Shown here: positions 1 through 7,735 of the stretch, in pieces
How positions within the stretch are numbered: the stretch's first letter is position 1
Layout: every line of letters begins with the position of its first letter
Origin: Vreelandella boliviensis LC1
Lineage (GTDB): Bacteria > Pseudomonadota > Gammaproteobacteria > Pseudomonadales > Halomonadaceae
Length of the DNA: 64,000 bases
Reading direction: 5' to 3'
Assembly: GCF_000236035.1 (NCBI RefSeq)
Contig: NZ_JH393257.1
Location: forward strand, 397,035-461,034
Made by a program: the position numbers and the translations under genes
The notes under the pieces: generated by a model
What the model saw: the letters and a program-made list of their open reading frames with translations, nothing else
The model's database searches: none
Told to the model about the DNA's origin: nothing

Positions 1-822
1 TTAGTGGCGCTAATGGCCCACTGCGAGCGTGGCGATGAGTACATCGTTGGGCAGTCGGCCCATACCTATCGTTATGAAGGCGGTGGCGCGGCGGTGTTAG
101 GCAGCATTCAGCCACAACCTATTGAAAACGCCGCCGATGGCAGCTTGCCGCTGGAGAAAATCAGCGCTGCGATTAAAGCCGTTGATTTTCACTTTGCGCG
201 CACCAAGTTGTTGGCACTGGAGAACACCATTGGCGGCAAAGTCCTGCCCGCAGACTACGTATTGAAAGCCACCGAACTGGCCCGGGAACGGGGATTGGCA
301 ACGCACTTGGACGGCGCGCGGCTATTCAATGCCGCTGTTGCTACCGACACCTCACTCAAGCAACTGTGCCTGCCGTTTGACAGCGTGTCGCTATGCTTTT
401 CAAAAGGCATGGGCTCGCCTATTGGCTCGGCCCTGGTGGGCTCTCAAGCATTGATCGACCGTGCACGACGCTGGCGTAAAGTGGTGGGTGGCGGCATGCG
501 CCAATCCGGTATTATCGCCGCCGCCTGCCAGTATGCGTTGGACCATCACGTGGCGGACTTAGCCGACGATCACCGTCGTGCAGCGCGACTGGCAGAAGGC
601 TTGGCTAAGTTGCCCGGTGTCGAGATCACCTCTCAAGCAACCAACATGGTATTTGCCCACTTCCCCGACGAACATATTCAGCCCCTCTCTTCATGGCTCA
701 AAGAGCACGGCATTTTGATCGAGCTACTCTACGCCACGCGTTTTGTTACCCATCGCGATATTAATGATGCGGATATCGACAAGGTTATCGCGGTGATGGA
801 AGCCTACTTTAGTCGCCACTGA
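1..822 (+). CDS. ltaE: Low-specificity L-threonine aldolase, 3' part
   Basis: This is the C-terminal 273 residues of a PLP-dependent beta-eliminating lyase of the threonine aldolase family, which cleaves L-threonine or L-allo-threonine to glycine and acetaldehyde. The reading frame is open at the left edge, so the gene begins outside the window. The family signatures HCERGDEYIVGQSAH near the left end and FSKGMGSPIGSAL, containing the PLP-binding lysine (codon 403-405), are intact. The stop TGA is at 820-822 and the next gene converges 3 bp later. The family assignment is firm; the substrate preference is inferred from family resemblance. Confidence 0.9.
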   Translation, partial: LVALMAHCERGDEYIVGQSAHTYRYEGGGAAVLGSIQPQPIENAADGSLPLEKISAAIKAVDFHFARTKLLALENTIGGKVLPADYVLKATELARERGLATHLDGARLFNAAVATDTSLKQLCLPFDSVSLCFSKGMGSPIGSALVGSQALIDRARRWRKVVGGGMRQSGIIAAACQYALDHHVADLADDHRRAARLAEGLAKLPGVEITSQATNMVFAHFPDEHIQPLSSWLKEHGILIELLYATRFVTHRDINDADIDKVIAVMEAYFSRH

Positions 823-825
823 CGA

Positions 826-1431
826 CTAGCTGGCACTGAGCGCGAGATGCACAGCGATGCCGGCCATCATCAAACCAATCAAGCCGTCGATAATGCGCCA
901 CGCGATGGGCTTCGAGAGCCAAGGTGATAGCGCAGCACCGCCCCAGGCCAGCAGGCTAAACCACAGTATGGAAGCAGTAGAGGCCCCCGCCACGAACACA
1001 CCGGCGCTCTCCTGCTGAGCGCCAACGGCGGGTATCAGCAGCAGCGTGTCCAGGTACACCTGTGGGTTGAGTATGGTGACCGCAAGGGTGGCGAAAATCA
1101 CTTTGCTTAAACTGCGCGCTTTGCCCGCTTCCGCACTTAGCCCCTGCCGACCGCTGAAGGCCCTAAACAACGCCTGGGCCGCCAGCCAGCTTAAAAACAC
1201 CACGCCCACCCAACGCATGACTTCCAACGCGCTGGGCATCGTCAGCAGAAAAGCACTCACCCCAAACATACCCGCCGTAAGCAGGATAATATCCGCGCTC
1301 ATGCAAAGCCCCGCCGACCACCAGTGGTACTCCCGGCGAATCGCCAAGCCTAATATGTAGGCGTTCTGCGCCCCAATCGCCATGATAATACCGCCACACA
1401 CCACCAGACCGGTGATATAACTCTCCCACAT
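826..1431 (-). CDS. argO: LysE/ArgO family amino acid exporter
   Basis: The product is a 201-residue inner-membrane exporter of the LysE superfamily, whose best known members export basic amino acids (ArgO exports arginine). It begins MWESYITGLVVCGGIIMAIG, followed by the family motif GAQNAYILG, and has about six hydrophobic segments and a conserved NPQVYLDT stretch. The frame stays open upstream, but the ATG at 1431 is preferred: the LysE fold starts there and GGGAG lies just upstream. The gene faces away from the threonine aldolase gene. An ArgP-type regulator, the usual activator of argO, is encoded 45 kb away at 46451. The substrate is inferred. Confidence 0.85.
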   Translation of the reverse strand: MWESYITGLVVCGGIIMAIGAQNAYILGLAIRREYHWWSAGLCMSADIILLTAGMFGVSAFLLTMPSALEVMRWVGVVFLSWLAAQALFRAFSGRQGLSAEAGKARSLSKVIFATLAVTILNPQVYLDTLLLIPAVGAQQESAGVFVAGASTASILWFSLLAWGGAALSPWLSKPIAWRIIDGLIGLMMAGIAVHLALSAS

Positions 1432-1585
1432 TGCCCAGCTCCCAGTGCCAGAATAAGCGTCGTGTTGATCAAACGTGGCACTAAGGTAACGGGCAGTGTG
1501 GATAACTAAAAATCCTCCTACTAATGGGGTATTAGTTTTTCTTATTCTGAAACCATTTATCAATGTCGTAAAAGCGCATTTCGTA

Positions 1586-2470
1586 TCAGCGTTGCGATGA
1601 AGCAGTGGGTTGAGGCTCAGCCGGTGTTTCCAGTGCCTCAACAAGTGACTCGGCGAAGCGGAGGGCGGAGGGAAGAGCCCCTATTGGCCAATAATTAGCT
1701 GGTAGGTAGCTAATTTTTTCTTCTCGTTGACTAATTAGTATTTGCCAGATAGCACTGCTCTCCAAGCGTTCGCCAATCCTCTCTTGATAAGCAGGACTCT
1801 CAATGATAACTAAATGTCCTTCTGATCTAGCTAACACATCAATAGTTACGACTGAAAGCCCGATGTCACTCGTGGGCTGATCCCAAGCGTTAGTTAACCC
1901 CAGTTGATCAATAACGCCTTGTAATAAACTGTTCTTCCCATAAACCCAGGCATGGCGGTCATCTCTGAATTGAGCAATAATAATTGGAGTTTCATTTTCA
2001 TCTACCTTACCCCTCATTATAGCTATTTTTCTGTTTGCCTGAGTCGTCGCATTTAAGGCTTCTGTGTGTAAATTGAGTTGTTCCGCAATCTCAAACGTAA
2101 AATCGATAGTTGATTGCCATGGATCATTCTCAAGAGGGTAAAGAGAAATATTCATCGTGGGTGCTAGCGATGATATATGCTGCATTAAAATCGGATTACC
2201 TCCCACAATAAGTGTTGGATTATAGTCTGCAATTAGCTCTAGGTTTGGCATAGGTTTTAAACCAACTTCAATGGCATCTCCTATTATAACCTCGTTTCCA
2301 GTCCAGGCTTGATAGTTTCTGAGCTGAGCAATTGCTATAGGCGTCACGCCCAGCATATCAAGAGTTTCAGCGACAGCCCAGTCAGAGGCAACAACTGATG
2401 GCTTTTCATAACTTAATGCGAATTCTGAAAAAAAATAAAAAACAAATATAAATATGATTTTTTCTACCAT
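1586..2470 (-). CDS. FhuD-type ferri-siderophore periplasmic binding protein (cassette 1)
   Basis: The protein has 294 residues. A short hydrophobic signal segment (about 1-20) is followed by a class III periplasmic binding fold related to FhuD. Recognisable FhuD-like signatures are DWAVAETLDMLGVTPI, PNLELIADYNPTLIVGG and LGLTNAWDQPT. It should capture a ferric siderophore in the periplasm and hand it to the FhuB/FhuC transporter. It follows the receptor at 2534-4996, from which a terminator hairpin separates it. Hand counts give about 33% GC at 1981-2040 and 18% at 2401-2460, against 65% in its own last 60 bp, a sharp mosaic. No strong ribosome binding site is seen. The siderophore is unknown. 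Confidence 0.82.
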   Translation of the reverse strand: MVEKIIFIFVFYFFSEFALSYEKPSVVASDWAVAETLDMLGVTPIAIAQLRNYQAWTGNEVIIGDAIEVGLKPMPNLELIADYNPTLIVGGNPILMQHISSLAPTMNISLYPLENDPWQSTIDFTFEIAEQLNLHTEALNATTQANRKIAIMRGKVDENETPIIIAQFRDDRHAWVYGKNSLLQGVIDQLGLTNAWDQPTSDIGLSVVTIDVLARSEGHLVIIESPAYQERIGERLESSAIWQILISQREEKISYLPANYWPIGALPSALRFAESLVEALETPAEPQPTASSQR

Positions 2471-2501
2471 AATATTCTTAAAACTCGAAATATTAACTAA
2501 A

Positions 2502-2529
2502 AAGCCCCGAAATTAAATTTCCGGGGCTT
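2502..2529 (-). terminator. Terminator hairpin between receptor 1 and binding protein 1
   Basis: The arms AAGCCCCG (2502-2509) and CGGGGCTT (2522-2529) are perfectly complementary around an A/T-rich loop. Reading on the minus strand, the hairpin is followed by TTTTAGTTAA. It lies 5 bp after the receptor stop and before the binding-protein start, so it probably attenuates rather than ends the operon. Confidence 0.75.
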
Positions 2530-2533
2530 CGCT

Positions 2534-4996
2534 TTACCAAGCGTAAGATATCGTTCCTATAACATTCCTTCCAACACCGTACTTACATGAGTCTCCGAAA
2601 TACCCACAGTCACTTATATACTCTTTGTCGGTGACGTTGTTTGCGTTAATCTGCACATGCCAGCCATCAAAGCTAGCATCGACTCGTGAAAAGTCATAGT
2701 TCAATGATGCGTCAAAAAGTGTCGTAGAGGGAAGTGAGTTTTCATTAGCGCTATCATAGTAACTAGAGCCTATATAGCGCACTCCAGCACCAAGCCCTAA
2801 GCCGTTTAAAATGCCGTCGTTGAACTGATAATTAGCCCATAAGTTTGCCATATTTTCAGGCGTTCCTGTTGGTCTTTTTCCTAGATCATCTTCGTTGCTT
2901 TCAGTGACTTCTTGATCGAGATAGGTATAGCTGGCTACGAGGTCAACGCCAACGGGTAGACTCGCTCTTGCCTCAAGCTCAAGACCTCTGGAGCGCCATT
3001 CGCCTGTCTGCTGATTAAAGCCAGGATTATCTAAGTCAGCCGTTGTAACATTCTGGCGAGTAAGGTCAAAAATTGAACCTGTAATAGAAAAATTGCCATC
3101 GTTAGAGAGATATTTTATACCAGTCTCATATTGCTGGGCTGTTTCTGGCTCGAAAGTCACACCATCAGCACCTTGGCCTACAATTGGCAAGAATGATGTA
3201 GAGTAACTAATGTAGGGTGTTAGACCATTTTCTGCGATGTAAGCAAGCCCTGCTCGATATGTAAACTCGTTGTCGTTTGCTTTATTTTCAGTATTTTCGA
3301 CTCGATCACGATTAGTTTGACTGCTCCAATCATGACGACCAGCAAGCGTCACAGCCCAACGATCATTAATTTTTATTTGATCTTGCAGATATACACCTGT
3401 TTGCTCTAGCTCTTGTGAAGCGCTAGCTGAGGCTGACTTTTCTGGAGCGTCCGTTCCATAAACAGGATTAAATATATCCAAAGAATTAAGGCCCTGGACT
3501 GAGTAGTAAGTAAGGTCGTTATTGGCTCTTTGCCAGTCCACACCTACTAATATTTTCTGATCAAATCCTTGAGACCCGACATCAAATTGTATTTGGCTAT
3601 CAGTTGTAATAGCGTCAATTTTTTCATCGCGTGCTAGCCCAAACCGGGGAATCGTGCGTAGGTCATCCATTATTTGACCAGCATAAATGTTTGTAATATC
3701 TGTTTCTGCTTCTCTATAACGTGTGTTTTGTCGAATTGTTACTATGTCGTTAAGCTCATGCTCAAATAAGCTAGCTACCGAAAAATAATTTTGTTCGAAG
3801 TTGTCAGTATCAGGCTCACCGACATAACGTGAACGTGGAATTTGACCATTAGGGTTGCTGTCTAGTGTGCCAAGCCTAGGAAGTACGATATAAGAACCAA
3901 TCGTATCAATTTCTTTATATTCAGCTAGTAGAGTGAGAGATGTTTTATCATTTGGTGTCCAAGAGAGACTAGGTGCGAGATAAGTGCGATCATTTTTTGT
4001 ATAGTCGATCTCTGCATTCGCATCTCTTAGCAAACCAACAAAACGATATTTTAAATTTCCCTGTTCATCTAATGGACCGCTTACATCAGTATTGACCTGA
4101 TGGTAGTCGTTACTACCTGCAGATACTCGTACTTCACCTTGAGGGGCGTCGGTGGGTTTTTTACTGACTAGATTGACAATCCCGCCAGGGCCGCCTTGTC
4201 CATAAAGAACTGAGGATGGCCCCTTCAAGACTTCAATACGTTCTAGCCCATAGGGCTCTGAGACGGTTCGACCCTGGTTATTAAACCCTGTTAGCCTTAA
4301 ACCATCGTGAAAAAAGTACTCTGTTCCGCCAAAACCACGTATGGAGATAAAGTCACGTCGAGGATCTAGTCCATTAGAGTGGCCAATAACGCCCGCTGTA
4401 TAGCTCAGCGTATCTCCGATTGATTGCGCGCCCCGTGCTTCGACTTCATCTCGAGTAATAACAGATATTGATTGCGGTACTTCGTTAAGAGGTGTATCGG
4501 TTTTAGTGCCTGTCGCGCTGCGCGTTGCCACGTAGCCATCTACTGGCCCTGTGGCCGTCTCACGCATCCAATCCGCTTCCACACGCACCGTCGACAGCTC
4601 TACATCCGTGGGCCGCTCTTCCAACTGATAACTACCATCGCCACGGCGCACTGCGCGCAAGCCGGTGCCAGCCAACAGGCGCTGCAAGCCGTCATTTACT
4701 CCATATTGACCCTGAATTCCGCTGGTTTGTTTACCAGCGGTCAAGGTAGCATCGAAGGCAATCTCAATACCTGCACTCACCGCAAAGCGATTAAGGGCGG
4801 TGTCGAGGCGCCCTGCTTCGATTGAATAGGTTTGCTGGGCGGCGACGCCCTGCCCTGTGGCTTGTTGGGCAAGCGCCGTGGCGGGCAATCCGCCTGCCAG
4901 GGCGCTTGCCAGCAGGCTGTATTTAATAACTTGCGGAATGGCTCGCGCCAGAGGCGTACGGATAAAAAAGTGAGAGTGCGCTTGCTGCGTCGTCAT
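2534..4996 (-). CDS. TonB-dependent ferri-siderophore receptor with STN signalling domain (cassette 1)
   Basis: The product is an 820-residue outer-membrane receptor and signal transducer. Signal peptide is about 1-43 (cleavage after ALA), STN (secretin/TonB short N-terminal) domain about 56-130, plug from about 160 (EVPQSISVITRDEVEARG; RIEVLKGPSSVLYGQGGPGG), then a 22-strand barrel ending in the aromatic YAW. A pair of cysteines in the last strands (ISDCGYFGDSCKYG) resembles FhuA/FoxA-type hydroxamate receptors. The ATG at 4996 is chosen because GGGGAT precedes it; an upstream ATG at 5020 is poorly spaced. The STN region is 62-65% GC in hand-counted 60-bp lines, while the plug and barrel mostly fall to 28-48%, with a sharp change near 4500. 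It should activate the FecR/FecI pair directly upstream. Confidence 0.93.
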   Translation of the reverse strand: MTTQQAHSHFFIRTPLARAIPQVIKYSLLASALAGGLPATALAQQATGQGVAAQQTYSIEAGRLDTALNRFAVSAGIEIAFDATLTAGKQTSGIQGQYGVNDGLQRLLAGTGLRAVRRGDGSYQLEERPTDVELSTVRVEADWMRETATGPVDGYVATRSATGTKTDTPLNEVPQSISVITRDEVEARGAQSIGDTLSYTAGVIGHSNGLDPRRDFISIRGFGGTEYFFHDGLRLTGFNNQGRTVSEPYGLERIEVLKGPSSVLYGQGGPGGIVNLVSKKPTDAPQGEVRVSAGSNDYHQVNTDVSGPLDEQGNLKYRFVGLLRDANAEIDYTKNDRTYLAPSLSWTPNDKTSLTLLAEYKEIDTIGSYIVLPRLGTLDSNPNGQIPRSRYVGEPDTDNFEQNYFSVASLFEHELNDIVTIRQNTRYREAETDITNIYAGQIMDDLRTIPRFGLARDEKIDAITTDSQIQFDVGSQGFDQKILVGVDWQRANNDLTYYSVQGLNSLDIFNPVYGTDAPEKSASASASQELEQTGVYLQDQIKINDRWAVTLAGRHDWSSQTNRDRVENTENKANDNEFTYRAGLAYIAENGLTPYISYSTSFLPIVGQGADGVTFEPETAQQYETGIKYLSNDGNFSITGSIFDLTRQNVTTADLDNPGFNQQTGEWRSRGLELEARASLPVGVDLVASYTYLDQEVTESNEDDLGKRPTGTPENMANLWANYQFNDGILNGLGLGAGVRYIGSSYYDSANENSLPSTTLFDASLNYDFSRVDASFDGWHVQINANNVTDKEYISDCGYFGDSCKYGVGRNVIGTISYAW

Positions 4997-5090
4997 GAAG
5001 ATCCCCGTTGAGTGATGCATTTTTTATGTCTACATCACCTCTTCCGAACGAGAACGAGAATCCCTCAATATTTTGCAGACAATTTTTCTT

Positions 5091-6095
5091 TTAACTTTTA
5101 TCATCACGGCGAGACTTCACGGTCACCCATAGCGGCGTGCGGTAAACCACTTCCAGCGACAAGGCATCGGCCAGGCTGGCCAGGGCGCGGTCGGTGTCTT
5201 GCAGCGAGAACACGCCGCTTACCCGCCGGTTGGCCACCTCAGGCGCGCAGCGCACCACCCCATGGCGATAGCGAGCCAACACCTCGACCACCTCGATAAC
5301 CCGCATGCTCTCAGCCACTAACCGCCCCTGAAAGCGGGCGATTTCGGTAGGGTCGAGCGGCTCCGGTGGCATCACCCGACTTGCACTCATCTCGGCCTGC
5401 TGGCCAGCATCCAGCGTTGTCCGTTCGTCGCTTCCCCGCCGCTCCAGAGCCACCCGCCCCTCGTAAACCGCCACGTGGGTGCTGCCTGCCTGTTGTTGCA
5501 CGCTGAAGCGGGTGCCCAGCGGATAGGAAAGTCCCTCACGCGTCAACACGCTGAATACACGGGCATCTGTGGTTTTGGCCGTGGTAATCAGCACGCCACC
5601 ACGCACAAGGTGAATGCGCCGTTGATCAGCGTCGAAGCTGATATTGATGGCGGTATCAGTATCCAGGTGCAGTTGGGTGCCGTCGCTCAACGTCACATCG
5701 CGCATCTCGCCAATGCCGGTCGCGTAGTCGGCGAACTGACGCTGCCATTGAGGCGTACGCGGCAGACCAAACCCCAGGCCGCCCGCGAGCAGTGCAACGC
5801 CGCCCCATTGGACCAAATGACGCCTGGAGAGCGGCGAGGAAACCTCGAATAACTCACTGCGGGCCGCATGGCTCGGCAGTGTTCCCAGACGACCATCGAT
5901 TGCCTGCAACTGCTGCCAAGCACGCTCGTGTTCCGGAGCGGCTTGGCGCCATTGCAAGCAAGCATCGCGCTGGTCGTCGGTGGCGTCGTCGCTCCATAGC
6001 CGTGCCATCCACAGGCTGGCTTGCTCCAAAACGGCGGGATCTATGGTTTCTCGAGAAGGAAGCTCTTTGGATACATCGGTGGACGGGCGGCTCAT
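5091..6095 (-). CDS. fecR: FecR-family anti-sigma/sigma regulator (cassette 1)
   Basis: This 334-residue single-pass membrane regulator has an N-terminal DUF4880-type cytoplasmic segment (WMARLWSDDATDDQRDACLQW region), one transmembrane helix around residues 93-112 preceded by SRRHLV, a FecR periplasmic domain (LSDGTQLHLDTDTAINI, LGTRFSVQQ, AVYEGRVAL), and a C-terminal STN-binding module. It relays the receptor's loaded state to the sigma factor. A GTG at 6104 is an alternative start; the ATG at 6095 is used here. The gene sits 15 bp behind fecI and 94 bp ahead of its receptor. Confidence 0.88.
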   Translation of the reverse strand: MSRPSTDVSKELPSRETIDPAVLEQASLWMARLWSDDATDDQRDACLQWRQAAPEHERAWQQLQAIDGRLGTLPSHAARSELFEVSSPLSRRHLVQWGGVALLAGGLGFGLPRTPQWQRQFADYATGIGEMRDVTLSDGTQLHLDTDTAINISFDADQRRIHLVRGGVLITTAKTTDARVFSVLTREGLSYPLGTRFSVQQQAGSTHVAVYEGRVALERRGSDERTTLDAGQQAEMSASRVMPPEPLDPTEIARFQGRLVAESMRVIEVVEVLARYRHGVVRCAPEVANRRVSGVFSLQDTDRALASLADALSLEVVYRTPLWVTVKSRRDDKS

Positions 6096-6110
6096 GGCAT
6101 TCACTTACGA

Positions 6111-6629
6111 TTAAGGTTCATGCATGGCGTGATGGCATACCAGCAGCGCCTTGGCGATGTACTTTTCGACCGAGGAGACCGAAACGCCCAAGGTGTCGGC
6201 AATTTGTTGATAGCTCTGCCCATCTAGGCGGCACATTAAAAAGGCTCGGCGTGGCTTTTCAGACAGCCCATGCAGAAGTACATCGATCTCGACCAATGCC
6301 TCGATAGTGATCGCTTGCTCCTCTGGAGAAGGCGATAACGTCTCCGGGAGCTGGCTGAGAGTTTCCAGATAGGCGGTTTCGATCCGCCGACGGCGGTAAT
6401 GATCGACCATCAGGCCTTTGGCGATCTGGGTCAGAAAACGCCGCGACTGATCCGGCGCTGGCGTGGTGCCCCTCGCCAGTATGCGTAGGTAGGTATCGTG
6501 AGCAAGATCCGCAGCGGTATGGGAACAGCCCAGCTTGGCGCTCAACCAGCGCCGCAGCCAACTGTGATGATTGTGATAGAGCGCGTCGAAAGGAGCCTCG
6601 CGCCTAGCCTGCTGCTTTATCGATACCAT
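6111..6629 (-). CDS. fecI: FecI-family ECF sigma factor (cassette 1)
   Basis: The product is a 172-residue iron-starvation ECF sigma factor. Region 2 is seen as the stretch around LYHNHHSWLRRWLSAKLGC and DLAHDTYLRIL; region 4 is a helix-turn-helix containing SYQQIADTLGVSVSSVEKYI. It should direct RNA polymerase to the downstream receptor promoter when its own FecR is signalled. It starts the cassette, 74 bp from a Fur-box-like palindrome at 6703-6717, so transcription is probably repressed by Fur in iron-rich cells. Confidence 0.9.
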   Translation of the reverse strand: MVSIKQQARREAPFDALYHNHHSWLRRWLSAKLGCSHTAADLAHDTYLRILARGTTPAPDQSRRFLTQIAKGLMVDHYRRRRIETAYLETLSQLPETLSPSPEEQAITIEALVEIDVLLHGLSEKPRRAFLMCRLDGQSYQQIADTLGVSVSSVEKYIAKALLVCHHAMHEP

Positions 6630-6702
6630 CGCCCGTTGCCATTGATTGCCTGTGAAAAATGCCCCTCAAAAAGAGAGGGCAAAACCAGACGCAAACAATA
6701 AG

Positions 6703-6717
6703 TGATAATACGTATCA
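6703..6717 (-). promoter_or_regulatory. Fur box candidate upstream of fecI (cassette 1)
   Basis: TGATAATACGTATCA matches the 7-1-7 Fur model TGATAAT-N-ATTATCA at 12 of 14 positions. It lies 74 bp before the fecI start in the only non-coding gap of this region. A second, weaker GATACC-ACTAAT-ACG block, read on the minus strand at 6724-6741, adjoins it. Confidence 0.7.
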
Positions 6718-6763
6718 TTACAAACGTATTAGTGGTATCGAGTTACTTCAGGAACCGGTGATA

Positions 6764-7651
6764 TTAGGGCTCAGCGGGCGCTTCCAGTGCCTCGACCAGA
6801 AGCTCGGCGAACCGGAGGGCTGAGAAGAACCCTCCCCATGGCCAATAATTTGCTTCTATACTGACCGGCGTATCATTCAGCCAATGTTGCCATAGCCCCG
6901 ACGTTGGCAATGCTGAATCAGTGAGATATTTAGAGTAAGCCGGGCGGAGCAGGATAAACCTTCCCTCTAATTGAAATGCCTCTGAGATGGTTAATATACT
7001 GAAACCCCATTCGTTAGTAGGCCCTTGCCAAGCATTCTCCAAGCCAAGCCGAGTGAGAACCATATCTTCCAGGCTCCCAGCCCCATAGAGTCGCAGATGA
7101 CGGTCGTCTAAAATTTCTGCGACAAATAGAGACTTATCAGACCTTTCAATCTGTGCCGCAATTTCTGACATTCTGGCTTCTACAGAGTCAATTAATTCTT
7201 CGGCCTGCTGTTGCTGACCGCTAAGTTCCCCCACTTCTTTAGTCAACTGTTCAAGGTTCTGCCAAATATTTAAGTTTTCACCAAATAAGGGGATTTTTAT
7301 TACATCAGCAATGTGGGAAAGCTTACCCTCTAGATTCAAGTGGGCCGGAGGCGAGATTAGAATTGCATCGGGCTCCAATGACGCTAGGTATTCAAAGTTG
7401 GGCTGAAACCTTTGCCCGAGTTCTCGAGTGTAAGGCAATAAGGGCTCCCGGTAGAAGCGCCTATATTGTGCCAAGCCCGCCATTGCTAAAGGCGGCTGAT
7501 GCAAAGCCGAAAGTGTATCAGCAATAGCATAGTCAAAAACGACTAGCTTTTTGGACTCTTCAGCATTAGCGAATGAAACGAATAGTGGTGAAAGCATAAC
7601 CAGGAAGAAAATTATACGGCCTGATGGTAGTAAATTACCCATATAGATCAT
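6764..7651 (-). CDS. FhuD-type ferri-siderophore periplasmic binding protein (cassette 2)
   Basis: The product has 295 residues with a signal peptide (hydrophobic FFLVMLSPLFVSFANA, cleavage near residue 30) and a class III binding fold. FhuD-like signatures are FDYAIADTLSALHQPP, LEPDAILISPPAH and LGLENAWQGPTNEWG. It should deliver the ligand of receptor 2 to FhuB. Among the five paralogues here it most resembles the one at 34253 (shared LISPPAH and YGAGS motifs); their receptors are also each other's closest relatives. Its last 55 bp are nearly the same as those of the other two cassette proteins. The first ATG of the TTG-ATG pair is used; no clear ribosome binding site is seen. Confidence 0.82.
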   Translation of the reverse strand: MIYMGNLLPSGRIIFFLVMLSPLFVSFANAEESKKLVVFDYAIADTLSALHQPPLAMAGLAQYRRFYREPLLPYTRELGQRFQPNFEYLASLEPDAILISPPAHLNLEGKLSHIADVIKIPLFGENLNIWQNLEQLTKEVGELSGQQQQAEELIDSVEARMSEIAAQIERSDKSLFVAEILDDRHLRLYGAGSLEDMVLTRLGLENAWQGPTNEWGFSILTISEAFQLEGRFILLRPAYSKYLTDSALPTSGLWQHWLNDTPVSIEANYWPWGGFFSALRFAELLVEALEAPAEP

Positions 7652-7688
7652 CAATATACTTTCTTTCTATTTTGGCTTTTATAATACG

Positions 7689-7715
7689 AAGGCAGGCGGT
7701 GAGGCCGCCTGCCTT
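7689..7715 (-). terminator. Terminator-like hairpin between receptor 2 and binding protein 2
   Basis: AAGGCAGGCGG (7689-7699) and CCGCCTGCCTT (7705-7715) form an 11-bp perfect stem with a 5-base loop, 20 bp after the receptor stop. The minus-strand T tract is poor, so partial read-through into the binding-protein gene is likely. Confidence 0.6.
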
Positions 7716-7735
7716 TGTCTCTCTTGGTAATGACA

